Below are positions 54,981-64,000 of a stretch of DNA of 64,000 nucleotides, piece after piece; within the stretch, counting starts at the first letter, position 1, and the number at the start of each line of letters is the position of its first letter. The stretch is from Novosphingobium sp. HII-3 (GTDB taxonomy: Bacteria > Pseudomonadota > Alphaproteobacteria > Sphingomonadales > Sphingomonadaceae): NCBI RefSeq assembly GCF_002916655.1, contig NZ_PPSM01000057.1, positions 62,001-126,000 of the forward strand, read 5' to 3'. The position numbers were made by a program, and so were the translations under genes. The notes under the pieces are model-generated. The model was not told the origin of the DNA, made no database searches, and worked only from the letters and a program-made list of their open reading frames with translations.

Positions 54981-55916
54981 TTACAGGCTCTTCGCCAATT
55001 CCTCGATCTCCGCCATCGTCGTGGCGGCGGTGACATCCACCTCTCCGGCCGAGCGCTTGATCATCGGGCCGACGACCTTGCCGCCGATCTCGAAGAAACG
55101 CTCCACCCCGGCTTCGCGCATGGCGATCGCGCTCTCACGCCAGCGAACGCGGCCGGTGACCTGCTCAACGAGGAGGCGCTGGACTTCGGCCGGATCGGTC
55201 ACGACCGAAGCGGTGACGTTGGCGAAGAGCGCCACTCGCAGCGTGCCCGGCGGGGTTGCGGCAAGCGCCTCGGCCATGGCGTCGGCGGCGGGCTGCATCA
55301 GCGGGCAGTGGAACGGCGCCGAGACGGGCAGCGCGATGCCGCGCTTGATGCCATGCTCCTTTACGAGCGCAATGGCGCGCTCGATCGCTTCCTTGTGACC
55401 GGAGATGACGACCTGGGTGGGATCGTTGTCGTTGGCGACGGTGCAGACCTGATCCTCAGCCGCTGCTTCGGCGAGGGCGGTTGCCTTTTCAATATCGGCG
55501 CCGAGCAGCGCCGCCATCGCACCCACGCCCACAGGGACGGCCGCCTGCATTGACTGGCCGCGCAGCTTCAGGAGGCGCGCGGTGTCGGCGAGGCTGAAAG
55601 CACCGGCTGCGCAGAGCGCGGTGTATTCACCCAGAGAGTGACCAGCAACGAAGTCCGCCTTGTCTGCAAGGCTGATCCCGCCTTCCTTCTCAAGCACGCG
55701 CAGCACCGCAATGGCATTGGCCATGATCGCCGGCTGTGCGTTCTCGGTGAGGGTCAGCTGGTCCTCCGGGCCCTCGGTCATGATCCGAAACAGGCTCTGG
55801 CCGAGCGCATCGTCGACCTCCTGGAAAACCTCACGCGCGACGGCGCTCGCCGCGGCGAGTTCCGCACCCATGCCGACCTTCTGGCTGCCCTGTCCGGGGA
55901 AAACGAATGCACGCAT
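54981..55916 (-). CDS. fabD: Malonyl-CoA:ACP transacylase
   Basis: Loads malonyl groups onto acyl carrier protein for fatty acid synthesis. The 311-residue product starts MRAFVFPGQGSQKVGMGAEL with the GQGSQ motif. It has the catalytic Ser in FVAGHSLGEYTALCAAG near residue 92, an Arg in LRGQSMQAAVPVG near residue 118, and the catalytic His in LPVSAPFHCPLMQPAADAM near residue 198, with VTGRVRWRES near residue 270. It lies upstream of fabG on the same strand, a standard fab cluster order. Confidence 0.96.
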   Translation of the reverse strand: MRAFVFPGQGSQKVGMGAELAAASAVAREVFQEVDDALGQSLFRIMTEGPEDQLTLTENAQPAIMANAIAVLRVLEKEGGISLADKADFVAGHSLGEYTALCAAGAFSLADTARLLKLRGQSMQAAVPVGVGAMAALLGADIEKATALAEAAAEDQVCTVANDNDPTQVVISGHKEAIERAIALVKEHGIKRGIALPVSAPFHCPLMQPAADAMAEALAATPPGTLRVALFANVTASVVTDPAEVQRLLVEQVTGRVRWRESAIAMREAGVERFFEIGGKVVGPMIKRSAGEVDVTAATTMAEIEELAKSL

Positions 55917-56033
55917 CTTGCGACCGCTCCTTGCTCAAACGGCGGGCTGGAGCCACGCACCGCTTTTGAAAATTCGAATGTGGCGCGCGGTTATTGACCT
56001 TGGCCTTGAACCGCAAGCCCGGAATGCCGTCCT

Positions 56034-56855
56034 TCAACCGAAAGGCACGATCCGGTTTGCCGCGTCGTGGCCGATATCGGCCGTCCCGAGAAACGGGATC
56101 GCATGTCGTTCGCACCAGTACCGGGCTATTTCCTCAACGTCCGCGCCGAACGGGCGATCGTTGTCCGGAACGTCGCTCACTCGCCCGAGGCGCAACCCGG
56201 CAATGCCGTTAAGATGAGCCGTGGCATGGAAGAACAGCCGATCTACGGCATAAAGATATTCGGACACCTCCTCCACCATTACGACATGGCTGGCCAATCC
56301 GGGCATGAGCCGGGTACCGGACAGCATCGCGAGCGTCATGAGGTTGAAGGCGACCACCGGATGCCGCCCCCGTCCCAGCGAAGGCTCCAGTCCCTCCTGC
56401 GCCCCTGAAAGGAAGCCAAGGGCCCGGCGAACGGCATCCTCGCCGCCTTCGCGCCGGATGTCCGCCAACATGGGCCCGTGAACGGGGCGTCCGATCCGCG
56501 CACGATAGAGGCCACCCAGAAGATAGCCCGCGTCGGAATAGCCGAGGTACGTCTTTTCTCCGGCCGCATGCTCCATGCGTGCGATCGCGCCTTCCGCCAC
56601 GCGGCAAGCGCCGTACCCTCCGCGTGCGAACCACACCGCATCGAATTCGGGATCGTTCGCGCAGTCGACCAACGCGTCCAGCCGGCGCTGGTCGGCGCCC
56701 GCGAAATGGCCGTCCGCTTCGAAGCACTGCTCGTGGATAACCAGTTCGACCTGCGGGAACTCGGCGGCGGCGAGTTCCCGCACAGCTCGGGCATCCTCTC
56801 GCGTTATCGGAGTGGATGGCGCGCAAACGGCTACCCGGATGGAAGAGCGTGTCAT
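56034..56855 (-). CDS. ldcA: LD-carboxypeptidase (S66 family)
   Basis: Cytosolic peptidase that removes the terminal D-Ala from murein tetrapeptide during cell-wall recycling. The 273-residue chain has the S66 hallmarks AVWFARGGYGACR near residue 85, the nucleophile Ser in KTYLGYSDAGYLLGGLY near residue 105, GRPVHGPMLADI near residue 125, and VVMVEEVSEYLYAVDRLFFH near residue 210 with the catalytic Glu. The C-terminal His is in FLGTADIGHDAANRIVPFG. The ATG at 56855 has AGGA nine bases before; two earlier ATGs are poorly spaced. It is divergent from mpl with 56 bases between the starts, so the two recycling steps can share a promoter region. Confidence 0.9.
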   Translation of the reverse strand: MTRSSIRVAVCAPSTPITREDARAVRELAAAEFPQVELVIHEQCFEADGHFAGADQRRLDALVDCANDPEFDAVWFARGGYGACRVAEGAIARMEHAAGEKTYLGYSDAGYLLGGLYRARIGRPVHGPMLADIRREGGEDAVRRALGFLSGAQEGLEPSLGRGRHPVVAFNLMTLAMLSGTRLMPGLASHVVMVEEVSEYLYAVDRLFFHATAHLNGIAGLRLGRVSDVPDNDRPFGADVEEIARYWCERHAIPFLGTADIGHDAANRIVPFG

Positions 56856-56911
56856 GCCGTCCATTCCTATCGAGGTTGTCATGACGGGCAAGGCCGCATA
56901 CGGCTTGGCCC

Positions 56912-58324
56912 ATGAACGACGCCCGCGACCTCGCCACTCATCCCTGGTTCTTCTGCGGCATCGGCGGCTCGGGCATGTTGCCGCTGGCGCTGATCCTCAA
57001 GGGGCATCGTGCCCGTATCGGCGGCTCCGACCGTAGCCGCGATCAGGGCCGCAGCGCCGACAAGTTCGCCTGGCTCGAATCGCTCGGCTTCGAACTTTTC
57101 CCGCAGGACGGCAGCGGCATCACCTCGCGCGAACAGGTGCTGGTCGCCTCCGCCGCCGTCGAGGATACCGTTCCCGAGGTCCTTCGGGCCCGGGAGCTGG
57201 GCTGCGCACGGATGAGCCGCGCCGAACTGCTCGCCACGCTCTTCAACGCGGCGCCTGAAGGGATCGCCATCGGCGGCACGTCCGGAAAGTCGACCGTCAC
57301 CGGAATGACCGGGTGGATCATGACCGCCGCCGGCCGCGACCCGACGATCATGAACGGCGCGGTGATGAAGAATTTCGTGCGCGAGGATGCCCCCTTCGCC
57401 AGCGCGCGCGTGGGACAGGGCAGCGCCTTCGTTTCCGAGGTCGATGAAAGCGACGGCTCGATCGCGCTCTATCGCCCGAAGGTGGCGGTCCTCGGCAATG
57501 TCAGTCTCGATCACAAAAGCCTTGAGGAACTGCGCCAGCTCTTCGGTGATTTCCTTGAGCGCGCAGAGCTTTGCGCCCTTAACCTCGACGATGCCGAGAC
57601 CAGCGCCCTCGCTGCAAAGGCGCAGGCGTTCATCTCCTTCGGCATCACCTCATCCGAAGCGCAGATCGGCGCCACGGACATCGTTGAAGGCCCAACCTCC
57701 CTCACCGCCACGATTGTCGACAAGCGCGATGGCGGCTCTCATGCGCTCACGCTCAAGGTTCCGGGGCGGCACAACCTCTACAACGCCCTCGCCGCCATCG
57801 CAGCCGCCAACGCAGCCGGGGTGCCGATCGCCGATGCGGTCGCCGCGCTTACCTCGTTCGAAGGCTTGGCCCGTCGCTTCGACGTCATCGGCACATCGGC
57901 TTCCGGCACCGTCGTCATCGACGACTTCGGACACAATCCGGACAAGGTATCCGCAACGCTTGCCACCTTGCGCGCGCATCCCGGCCGGATTATCGCCTTC
58001 TTCCAGCCCCACGGTTACGGCCCGTTGCGCCAGATGGGTGCCGAACTGGCCGAGGTTTTCGCCACACGACTGGGCGCGGACGACGTCACGATCCTGTGCG
58101 ATCCGGTCTACTTCGGCGGAACGGTGGACCGGACGCACGGCAGCGAACGCATCGTGAGGCTGATCGAAAGCCATGGCGGCACGGCCGAATACATGCCGTC
58201 CCGCGATGACTGCGCCGCCCGCATCGTACAGATCGCCCGCCCCGGCGACCGCGTGGTCGTCATGGGCGCGCGCGACGACACGCTGACGATCTTCGCCCGC
58301 GACCTCCTTGCAGCCCTCGACTGA
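56912..58324 (+). CDS. mpl: UDP-N-acetylmuramate:murein peptide ligase (Mpl-type Mur ligase)
   Basis: Mur-family ligase; by context it attaches recycled murein tripeptide to UDP-MurNAc. The 470-residue protein has the N-terminal nucleotide-sugar motif WFFCGIGGSGMLPLALILKG near residue 13, the ATP P-loop AIGGTSGKSTVTGMTGW near residue 118, and EVDESDGSIALY and LGNVSLDHKSLEEL near residues 170-200. LKVPGRHNLYNALAAIAAA lies near residue 285 and VIDDFGHNPDKVSATL near residue 335, typical of MurC/Mpl. It lacks the strong MurC N-terminal pattern and sits back-to-back with ldcA, so Mpl is favoured over MurC. A MurC-like role cannot be fully excluded. Confidence 0.85.
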   Translation: MNDARDLATHPWFFCGIGGSGMLPLALILKGHRARIGGSDRSRDQGRSADKFAWLESLGFELFPQDGSGITSREQVLVASAAVEDTVPEVLRARELGCARMSRAELLATLFNAAPEGIAIGGTSGKSTVTGMTGWIMTAAGRDPTIMNGAVMKNFVREDAPFASARVGQGSAFVSEVDESDGSIALYRPKVAVLGNVSLDHKSLEELRQLFGDFLERAELCALNLDDAETSALAAKAQAFISFGITSSEAQIGATDIVEGPTSLTATIVDKRDGGSHALTLKVPGRHNLYNALAAIAAANAAGVPIADAVAALTSFEGLARRFDVIGTSASGTVVIDDFGHNPDKVSATLATLRAHPGRIIAFFQPHGYGPLRQMGAELAEVFATRLGADDVTILCDPVYFGGTVDRTHGSERIVRLIESHGGTAEYMPSRDDCAARIVQIARPGDRVVVMGARDDTLTIFARDLLAALD

Positions 58325-58334
58325 CCGCAGCCGT

Positions 58335-59279
58335 TCAGTGCGCCTTGCCGCGGGCTTTCGCGACGAGGTGAACCACCAGTGCGACAATCGCGCCGAGGAC
58401 AAGCCCGACGATCGCTGAAGCCACGGCGTAAGCCAGCCACCCGGTCACTCCTCCAAGCGGGCCGGTGGCCTCGGCAACGGCATGCTGGATTGCGTGGGCG
58501 ACGTGAGCGGGACCCGGCAATCCAAGCTCCTCCAGGCCGTGCAGGATAATGCCGCCGCCGACCCACAGCATCGCCACGGTTCCGACGCTGCCGAGGAAAG
58601 TGAGGACCGCCGGCATCGCCCGCAGCAGCATCCGTCCGGACGCCTGAGCGGCCGAGCCGGGCTTCTTCGCCAGATGCAGGCCCACGTCGTCCATCTTCAC
58701 GATGAGCGCGACGGCCCCATAGACAGCGGCCGTGATGGCAATGCCCACCAGCGCAAGCGTAACAGCGCGGCCGACCAGCGACTGCTCGCCAATTTCGGCG
58801 AGCGCGATGGCCATGATTTCAGCGGAGAGGATGAGGTCGGTCCGCACCGCCCCGGTCACACGCTCTGTCTCGAAGGTGGCGACGTCCTGGATAGGATCTT
58901 CCAAGGTCTCCCCGTGCTTCTCGCCACCCAGCTTTTCCATGATCTTCTCTGCGCCTTCGAAGGCGAGATAGAGGCCGCCGATCATCAGGATCGGCGTTAT
59001 CGCCTGGGGCAGGAAAGCGCTCAGGAGCAGGGCGATCGGCAGCAGGATCAGCAACTTGTTTCGGAACGAGCCCTTGGCGATCTTCCAGATGATCGGCAGC
59101 TCACGTTCCGGCGTGAAGCCCGTGACATAGCCCGGCGTCACTGCCGCGTCGTCGATCACCACGCCGGCCGCCTTGGAGCCCGCCTTCGCGACACCCGCTG
59201 CAACGTCATCAAGGGATGCGGCCGCGGCTCGGGCTATGACCGCTACGTCGTCAAGCAGGGCAACTAGGCCGGAGGGCAT
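58335..59279 (-). CDS. DUF808 / YedI-family inner-membrane protein
   Basis: A 314-residue protein matching the DUF808 (YedI) family. The N-terminal MPSGLVALLDDVAVIARAAAASLDDVA, KAAGVVIDDAAVTPGYV, and ERELPIIWKIAKGSFRNKLLILLPIALLLS are characteristic, as is FEGAEKIMEKL near residue 110 and ETERVTGAVRTDLILSAEIMAIAL near residue 135. About six to seven membrane helices are predicted, with the last near residues 285-308. SD-like GAGG precedes the ATG by seven bases. The family's function is not established. Convergent with mpl at ten bases; no clear functional link to its neighbours. Confidence 0.88.
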   Translation of the reverse strand: MPSGLVALLDDVAVIARAAAASLDDVAAGVAKAGSKAAGVVIDDAAVTPGYVTGFTPERELPIIWKIAKGSFRNKLLILLPIALLLSAFLPQAITPILMIGGLYLAFEGAEKIMEKLGGEKHGETLEDPIQDVATFETERVTGAVRTDLILSAEIMAIALAEIGEQSLVGRAVTLALVGIAITAAVYGAVALIVKMDDVGLHLAKKPGSAAQASGRMLLRAMPAVLTFLGSVGTVAMLWVGGGIILHGLEELGLPGPAHVAHAIQHAVAEATGPLGGVTGWLAYAVASAIVGLVLGAIVALVVHLVAKARGKAH

Positions 59280-59423
59280 CAGGGAACCTCTTGAAAGTGA
59301 ACGGAACGGTCGTCAGCCATGCGGGCTAAACGACCGTCGAGCAAGAAAAAGCAGAAGGCGGCTGATGGCTGCACTGCCGGCAGGCGATTCGCTATCACCT
59401 TCTAAAGGGCGCAGAACGCAAAG

Positions 59424-59450
59424 GCCCGGCGACCGTGACGATCGCCGGGC
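59424..59450 (-). terminator. Hairpin downstream of the M1 aminopeptidase gene
   Basis: GCCCGGCGA and TCGCCGGGC form a perfect 9-bp stem with a 9-base loop, about 45 bases after the aminopeptidase stop on the minus strand, followed by CTTTGCG. This is a likely but weak-tailed intrinsic terminator. The remainder of the 59280-59493 gap shows no gene. Confidence 0.5.
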
Positions 59451-59493
59451 ATCGCATGGCATGCTGTTCCGCCGAAAGACGGGACAGCTTCGG

Positions 59494-62154
<2,661 letters not shown>

Positions 62155-62420
62155 ATAGCTCGACTCTCGACTGAAGGATGTGCCTAGCTAACGCCCTGTC
62201 CCTCATGCGCAACATTTTAACGCCATGTGGCAATTTTTTCTTGTTCCCGAGGAGGGGCGCGCGGCGCTTTGCAGAGTCCCGGGTTGCAATCTCCCCCCAA
62301 TAGGCTAAGGGCGCCCCTTCCTCGAAGTCATGAAACTTCGCGGAACACTGAAGAAAGCCGGAGGGGCCCCGCAATCCCGCGGGTAGCCAGCGATCGGTTA
62401 GACAAGATAAGGAAGCTGCC
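62155..62420 (+). promoter_or_regulatory. 266-base divergent region and 5' leader of the rpsF operon
   Basis: This region carries promoters for the aminopeptidase (minus) and rpsF (plus). The last ~80 bases before rpsF are GC-rich with pairing potential, including CCCGCGGG (62377-62384 region) and an earlier GGAGGGGCCCC run. Many bacteria have an S6:S18-binding leader RNA at this place; I cannot confirm its conserved CCG loop by eye. No protein gene is seen. Confidence 0.3.
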
Positions 62421-62783
62421 GTGGCTCTATATGAGCACGTGTTCCTGGCGCGCCAGGACCTTAGCCAAGCGCAGGTTGATGCGCTGGCTGCCGCCGCCAC
62501 CGAGATCGTCGAGTCGAACCAGGGCAAGGTCGTCAAGACCGAGACCTGGGGCCTCAAGAATCTCGCTTACAAGATCAAGCGCAACCGCAAGGCGCACTTC
62601 GTGATGCTGAACATCGAAGCTTCGGGCGACGTCGTCGCTGAGCTCGAGCGTCAGACTTCGATCAACGAAGACGTCATCCGCTACGTCACCATCCGCGTTG
62701 ACGAGCATGAGGAAGGCCCTTCGGTCATGATGCGCAAGAGCGACCGCGAGCGTACGCGCCGTCGCGAACGTGAAGGAGCCTGA
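62421..62783 (+). CDS. rpsF: Small ribosomal subunit protein bS6
   Basis: Binds 16S rRNA together with S18. The 120-residue protein starts at a GTG with AAGGA upstream, [20 protein letters not shown], and has the S6 features [21 protein letters not shown] near residue 48 and a basic C-terminal tail [14 protein letters not shown]. It is followed five bases after the stop by rpsR. Length is within the usual alphaproteobacterial range. Confidence 0.98.
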   Translation: MALYEHVFLARQDLSQAQVDALAAAATEIVESNQGKVVKTETWGLKNLAYKIKRNRKAHFVMLNIEASGDVVAELERQTSINEDVIRYVTIRVDEHEEGPSVMMRKSDRERTRRREREGA

Positions 62784-62788
62784 TCCAC

Positions 62789-63013
62789 ATGGCACGTGCA
62801 TTCTTCCGCCGCCGCAAGTCCTGCCCGTTCTCGGGCAAGAACGCGCCGAAGATCGATTACAAGGACGTTCGTCTGCTCCAGGGCTTCATGTCCGAGCGTG
62901 GCAAGATCGTCCCCAGCCGCATCACCGCGGTTTCCGCCAAGAAGCAGCGTGAGCTGAGCCAGGCCATCAAGCGCGCCCGGCACATCGGCCTGCTGCCCTT
63001 CATCGTCAAGTAA
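62789..63013 (+). CDS. rpsR: Small ribosomal subunit protein bS18
   Basis: A 74-residue ribosomal protein, [20 protein letters not shown] at the N terminus, with [25 protein letters not shown] and [21 protein letters not shown], which match S18 throughout. It forms a heterodimer with S6 on 16S rRNA. It is the middle gene of rpsF-rpsR-rplI, with short gaps of 5 and 15 bases that imply one transcript. GGAGCC-type ribosome-binding sequence precedes the ATG. Confidence 0.98.
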   Translation: MARAFFRRRKSCPFSGKNAPKIDYKDVRLLQGFMSERGKIVPSRITAVSAKKQRELSQAIKRARHIGLLPFIVK

Positions 63014-63028
63014 GGGAGGGACCTACCC

Positions 63029-63625
63029 ATGCAGATCATCCTCCTGGAGCGCATCGAGAAGCTCGGCGCCATCGGCGACGTCGTCTCGGTCAAGGACGGT
63101 TACGCTCGTAACTACCTGCTTCCGAACAAGAAGGCCCTTCGCGCCAACGACGCGAACAAGAAGGTCTTCGAAGCCAACCGCGCCAAGATCGAGGCCGACA
63201 ACGCAGAGCGCCGCACGGCCGCCGAAGCGCAGTCGGGCGACGTCGAAGGCAAGCAGATCGTCCTGATCCGCGCCTCGTCGAACTCGGGCCAGCTCTACGG
63301 TTCGGTCTCGGTCCGCGACATCGTCGACGGCCTGAACGAACAGGGCGCGAACGTGTCGAAGCAGATGATCGTGCTTGAGCGCCCGATCAAGACGCTCGGC
63401 ATCTTCGACGTCAAGGTCAACCTGCACCCTGAAGTGTCGGTCAACGTCAAGGTGAACGTCGCGCGTTCGCCGGACGAAGCCGAACTGCAGTCGCAGGGCG
63501 TGGACGTGATGGCCGCGATGTTCGAACAGGACGTCTCGGGCTTCACCGAAGCCTACGACCCGAACGCCGAACCCGGCGAGATCGCGGTCGAGGAAACCGA
63601 GGAAGAGGGCGAGGCTCAGGCCTGA
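63029..63625 (+). CDS. rplI: Large ribosomal subunit protein bL9
   Basis: A 198-residue L9, starting MQIILLERIEKLGAIGDVVSVKDGYARNYLLP, the conserved rRNA-binding N domain, then a long connecting helix (KKVFEANRAKIEADNAERR) and the C domain with GSVSVRDIVDGLNEQG near residue 92. It is about 50 residues longer than E. coli L9: residues ~165-198 form an acidic tail (EPGEIAVEETEEEGEAQA), which Sphingomonadales L9 proteins commonly have. AGGGAGG precedes the ATG. It ends the operon at a strong terminator. Confidence 0.97.
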   Translation: MQIILLERIEKLGAIGDVVSVKDGYARNYLLPNKKALRANDANKKVFEANRAKIEADNAERRTAAEAQSGDVEGKQIVLIRASSNSGQLYGSVSVRDIVDGLNEQGANVSKQMIVLERPIKTLGIFDVKVNLHPEVSVNVKVNVARSPDEAELQSQGVDVMAAMFEQDVSGFTEAYDPNAEPGEIAVEETEEEGEAQA

Positions 63626-63657
63626 TCCCTTCCCTTTCGGTACCGAAACGGATCAAG

Positions 63658-63689
63658 AGCCCTCGCTTCCTCGTGAAGCGGGGGCTTTT
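63658..63689 (+). terminator. Intrinsic terminator of the rpsF-rpsR-rplI operon
   Basis: AGCCCTCGCTTC (63658-63669), a five-base loop and GAAGCGGGGGCT (63675-63686) form a 12-bp stem with one G-U pair, followed by TTT. It lies 33 bases after the rplI stop. Confidence 0.85.
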
Positions 63690-63808
63690 CCGTTCCGCCC
63701 TCGACAACTGCGGACGGCGGCAGACCGGCGAAGCTCACATGAGGGCGCAGGCGTCAGCACCGCGTCGTACTTTGTCCCTATTGCGCCCCAGTACGGAATG
63801 CGTAATAG

Positions 63809-64000
63809 ATGGACATGCAGAACATGAAAGCAACCCTCGCGGAATTGGTCCGCGTATATGAAGCCGCCGTTTCCACTCTCAAGGCCGACATCGCCGCCTT
63901 CGTTAAAAACGGCACTCTTCCCCCCGACGATCGCCGCGCTGACCGCCTCTGGACTTACCCTGAGCTGCGCATCACCTATCGCGGTGTCGAACGTGCAGCC
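63809..64000 (+). CDS. amn: AMP nucleosidase, N-terminal part (cut by window edge)
   Basis: The frame from an ATG at 63809 to the right edge gives 64 residues: MDMQNMKATLAELVRVYEAA at the start, ADIAAFVKNGTLPPDD near residue 30 and WTYPELRITYRGVERAA at the edge. This matches the N-terminal domain of AMP nucleosidase, where YPEL-x-ITY-x-G is followed by the phosphate-sensing region. The enzyme cleaves AMP to adenine and ribose 5-phosphate and helps control adenylate levels. ATGs at codons 3 and 6 are alternative starts. The call rests on this short stretch and should be checked against the full gene. Confidence 0.75.
   Translation, partial: MDMQNMKATLAELVRVYEAAVSTLKADIAAFVKNGTLPPDDRRADRLWTYPELRITYRGVERAA

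Noticed and set aside
56912..58324. Annotating the Mur ligase as MurC
   Set aside because: Its back-to-back position with ldcA and sequence details favour the recycling enzyme Mpl; MurC is normally in the division/cell-wall cluster with murG, murB and ddl, absent here.

Overview
This window is a gene-dense, high-GC bacterial chromosome segment. It most resembles an alphaproteobacterium of the order Sphingomonadales (Novosphingobium or a close relative). Supporting signs are a C4-type 5-aminolevulinate synthase (hemA), an ETF:ubiquinone oxidoreductase, a propionyl-CoA carboxylase / methylmalonyl-CoA mutase cluster, a carboxyspermidine-type polyamine pathway, a long acidic-tailed ribosomal protein L9, and frequent GTGA, ATGA and TGATG gene overlaps. 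The genus is an inference from protein character; no database was searched. I see no insertion sequence, prophage, CRISPR array, tRNA or rRNA, and no clear pseudogene. The genes at both edges are cut by the window.

Layout. 1-4.4 kb: minus-strand propionate cluster (pccB, a beta-ketothiolase, methylmalonyl-CoA epimerase, and the N-terminal part of methylmalonyl-CoA mutase running off the left edge), with a 20-bp palindrome upstream of pccB. 4.5-8.3 kb: glutathione reductase, a small serine hydrolase and glucose-6-phosphate isomerase. 8.4-12 kb: a coupled plus-strand operon lepB-rnc-era followed by a secreted SGNH hydrolase. 12-16.6 kb: minus-strand plsY, dprA and topA, with a 59-residue putative DNA-binding protein overlapping the topA stop. 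16.7-20.3 kb: murI, hemA (with a perfect FNR-type box upstream) and an old-yellow-enzyme homologue.

20.4-25.2 kb is a polyamine region: carboxynorspermidine/carboxyspermidine dehydrogenase, a Cys-rich lipoprotein, a DUF486 membrane protein, carboxy(nor)spermidine decarboxylase, then a 346-base structured gap and a fold-III ornithine decarboxylase. Together these can make putrescine and then spermidine or norspermidine. 25.3-34 kb: an RNA m5U methyltransferase, NAD(P)HX repair enzyme, ilvD, an N-formylglutamate amidohydrolase homologue, ispE and ETF-QO. 33.8-43.4 kb: a degenerate uracil-DNA-glycosylase-fold protein, a soluble lytic transglycosylase overlapping moaB, an arylamine N-acetyltransferase, an alpha/beta hydrolase, malQ, and a coupled flavin pair (alpha-hydroxy-acid oxidase plus LLM-type monooxygenase).

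43.6-54 kb: phosphoglucomutase, a coupled pair of a membrane-tethered LuxR-type HTH protein and a multi-pass membrane protein, lepA, a PAS-GGDEF-EAL-PilZ cyclic-di-GMP protein, an adrenodoxin-type ferredoxin reductase and dnaN. 54-64 kb: fabG and fabD separated by a REP-like hairpin, a divergent LD-carboxypeptidase/Mpl pair for murein recycling, a DUF808 membrane protein, a periplasmic M1 aminopeptidase, the rpsF-rpsR-rplI operon, and the start of an AMP nucleosidase cut by the right edge.

Most of the window is housekeeping. The least explained parts are the leader upstream of ornithine decarboxylase, the polyamine operon with its two uncharacterised membrane or lipoprotein members, the LuxR-HTH/membrane-protein pair, the tiny HTH gene fused to topA by overlap, and several strong palindromes in promoter regions.
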